Assembly: GCF_017357405.1 (NCBI RefSeq)
Contig: NZ_CP071597.1
Coordinates: 2,356,001-2,420,000, forward strand
Source of the DNA: Halomontanus rarus
Lineage (GTDB): Archaea; Halobacteriota; Halobacteria; Halobacteriales; Natrialbaceae
Direction of reading: 5' to 3'
Length of the DNA: 64,000 nt
Position 1 is the stretch's first letter. Each line of letters opens with the position of its first letter. The position numbers and the translations under genes are program-made. The notes beneath the pieces were generated by a model, which saw only the letters and a list, made by a program, of their open reading frames with translations, was not told where the DNA came from and did not search any database. Shown piece after piece: positions 63,858-64,000 of the stretch.

Positions 63858-64000
63858 ATGACACAGTCTGACCGCGCCAACGTCCGCGTCGGCGTCCGCA
63901 CGCGTTCGCTCGCGCAATCACGTCTCCAGTACATCCGCCAACTCGGCGCGACCGACATCTTCGTCGACCACGCCGACGTCGAGGAGGAACCCGACGAGTT
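63858..64000 (+). CDS. mannonate dehydratase-like protein, N-terminal part (3' end outside window)
   Basis: 47 codons visible: MTQSDRANVRVGVRTRSL followed by SRLQYIRQLGATDIFVDHADVEEE. The opening strand and FVDHAD resemble the TIM-barrel sugar-acid dehydratase group (UxuA-like). Too little is present to be sure. Its divergent neighbour is a sugar dehydrogenase-type enzyme, which fits sugar-acid degradation. Confidence 0.5.
   Translation, partial: MTQSDRANVRVGVRTRSLAQSRLQYIRQLGATDIFVDHADVEEEPDE

Overview
The window comes from a haloarchaeon, probably of the Natrialbales (Natrinema, Haloterrigena or Natronococcus type). The evidence is high GC with strongly acidic proteins, both subunits of archaeal DNA polymerase D, archaeal IMP cyclohydrolase (PurO), the KEOPS subunit Cgi121, Hel308 and Hef helicases, a Bat-type HTH regulator, TnpB-type insertion-element ends, Tat lipoprotein signals, and many ATGs lying 25-31 nt from a TATA-like box (leaderless promoters). 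Exact placement cannot be read from sequence alone.

Layout: 1-384 is the 3' end of polB (DP1). 385-915 holds insertion-element ends and an orphan TnpB-type guide-RNA-like structured region. 916-6698 carries a GNAT acetyltransferase, aspartate kinase, an acidic orphan, tryptophanase and two small proteins. 7081-9978 is a very long pilin-like protein with a von Willebrand A domain behind an AT-rich promoter. 10078-14907 has a frameshifted alpha/beta hydrolase, a phosphoesterase, a free-standing 3'-5' exonuclease-like protein, purO, an AT-rich Tat-exported orphan, tRNA-Gln and a rhodanese lipoprotein. 14954-19296 has an old-yellow-enzyme homologue, then cgi121 and hel308 overlapping. 19450-23011 has a SnoaL protein, UspA, a PiT phosphate transporter, a methyltransferase and a [3Fe-4S]-type ferredoxin. 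23050-25310 is a Bat regulator divergent from a cytochrome P450. 25450-28358 has mdh, a LOG-like protein, a GNAT and a zinc-ribbon protein.

28561-36069 is the most unusual block: a MinD/RecA-like fusion, a second MinD, an orphan, two overlapping membrane/TrkA-type proteins (one frameshifted), a HerA-like ATPase and a coiled-coil protein. 36275-44595 carries Hef with a small membrane protein, an archaeol/dolichol kinase-like protein, glyS, a four-CBS protein and small orphans. 44598-52240 is a complete dipeptide/oligopeptide-type ABC operon. 52729-57358 is a PPC-domain protein followed by polC (DP2), which has a mini-intein in its active site. 57618-64000 has tandem rubredoxin-like proteins, ketopantoate reductase, serine acetyltransferase, a NifU-type scaffold, two orphans, a Gfo/Idh/MocA dehydrogenase and the start of a probable sugar-acid dehydratase.

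Three things cut across the annotation. First, 6-bp-period tracts encode alternating dipeptides inside otherwise conserved proteins and also occur between genes. Second, two genes are each broken by one apparent extra base in a run of five C on the + strand. Third, replication and repair genes are scattered through the window (DP1, DP2, Hel308, Hef), and Hel308 and DP2 both end in a PIP-box-like motif.
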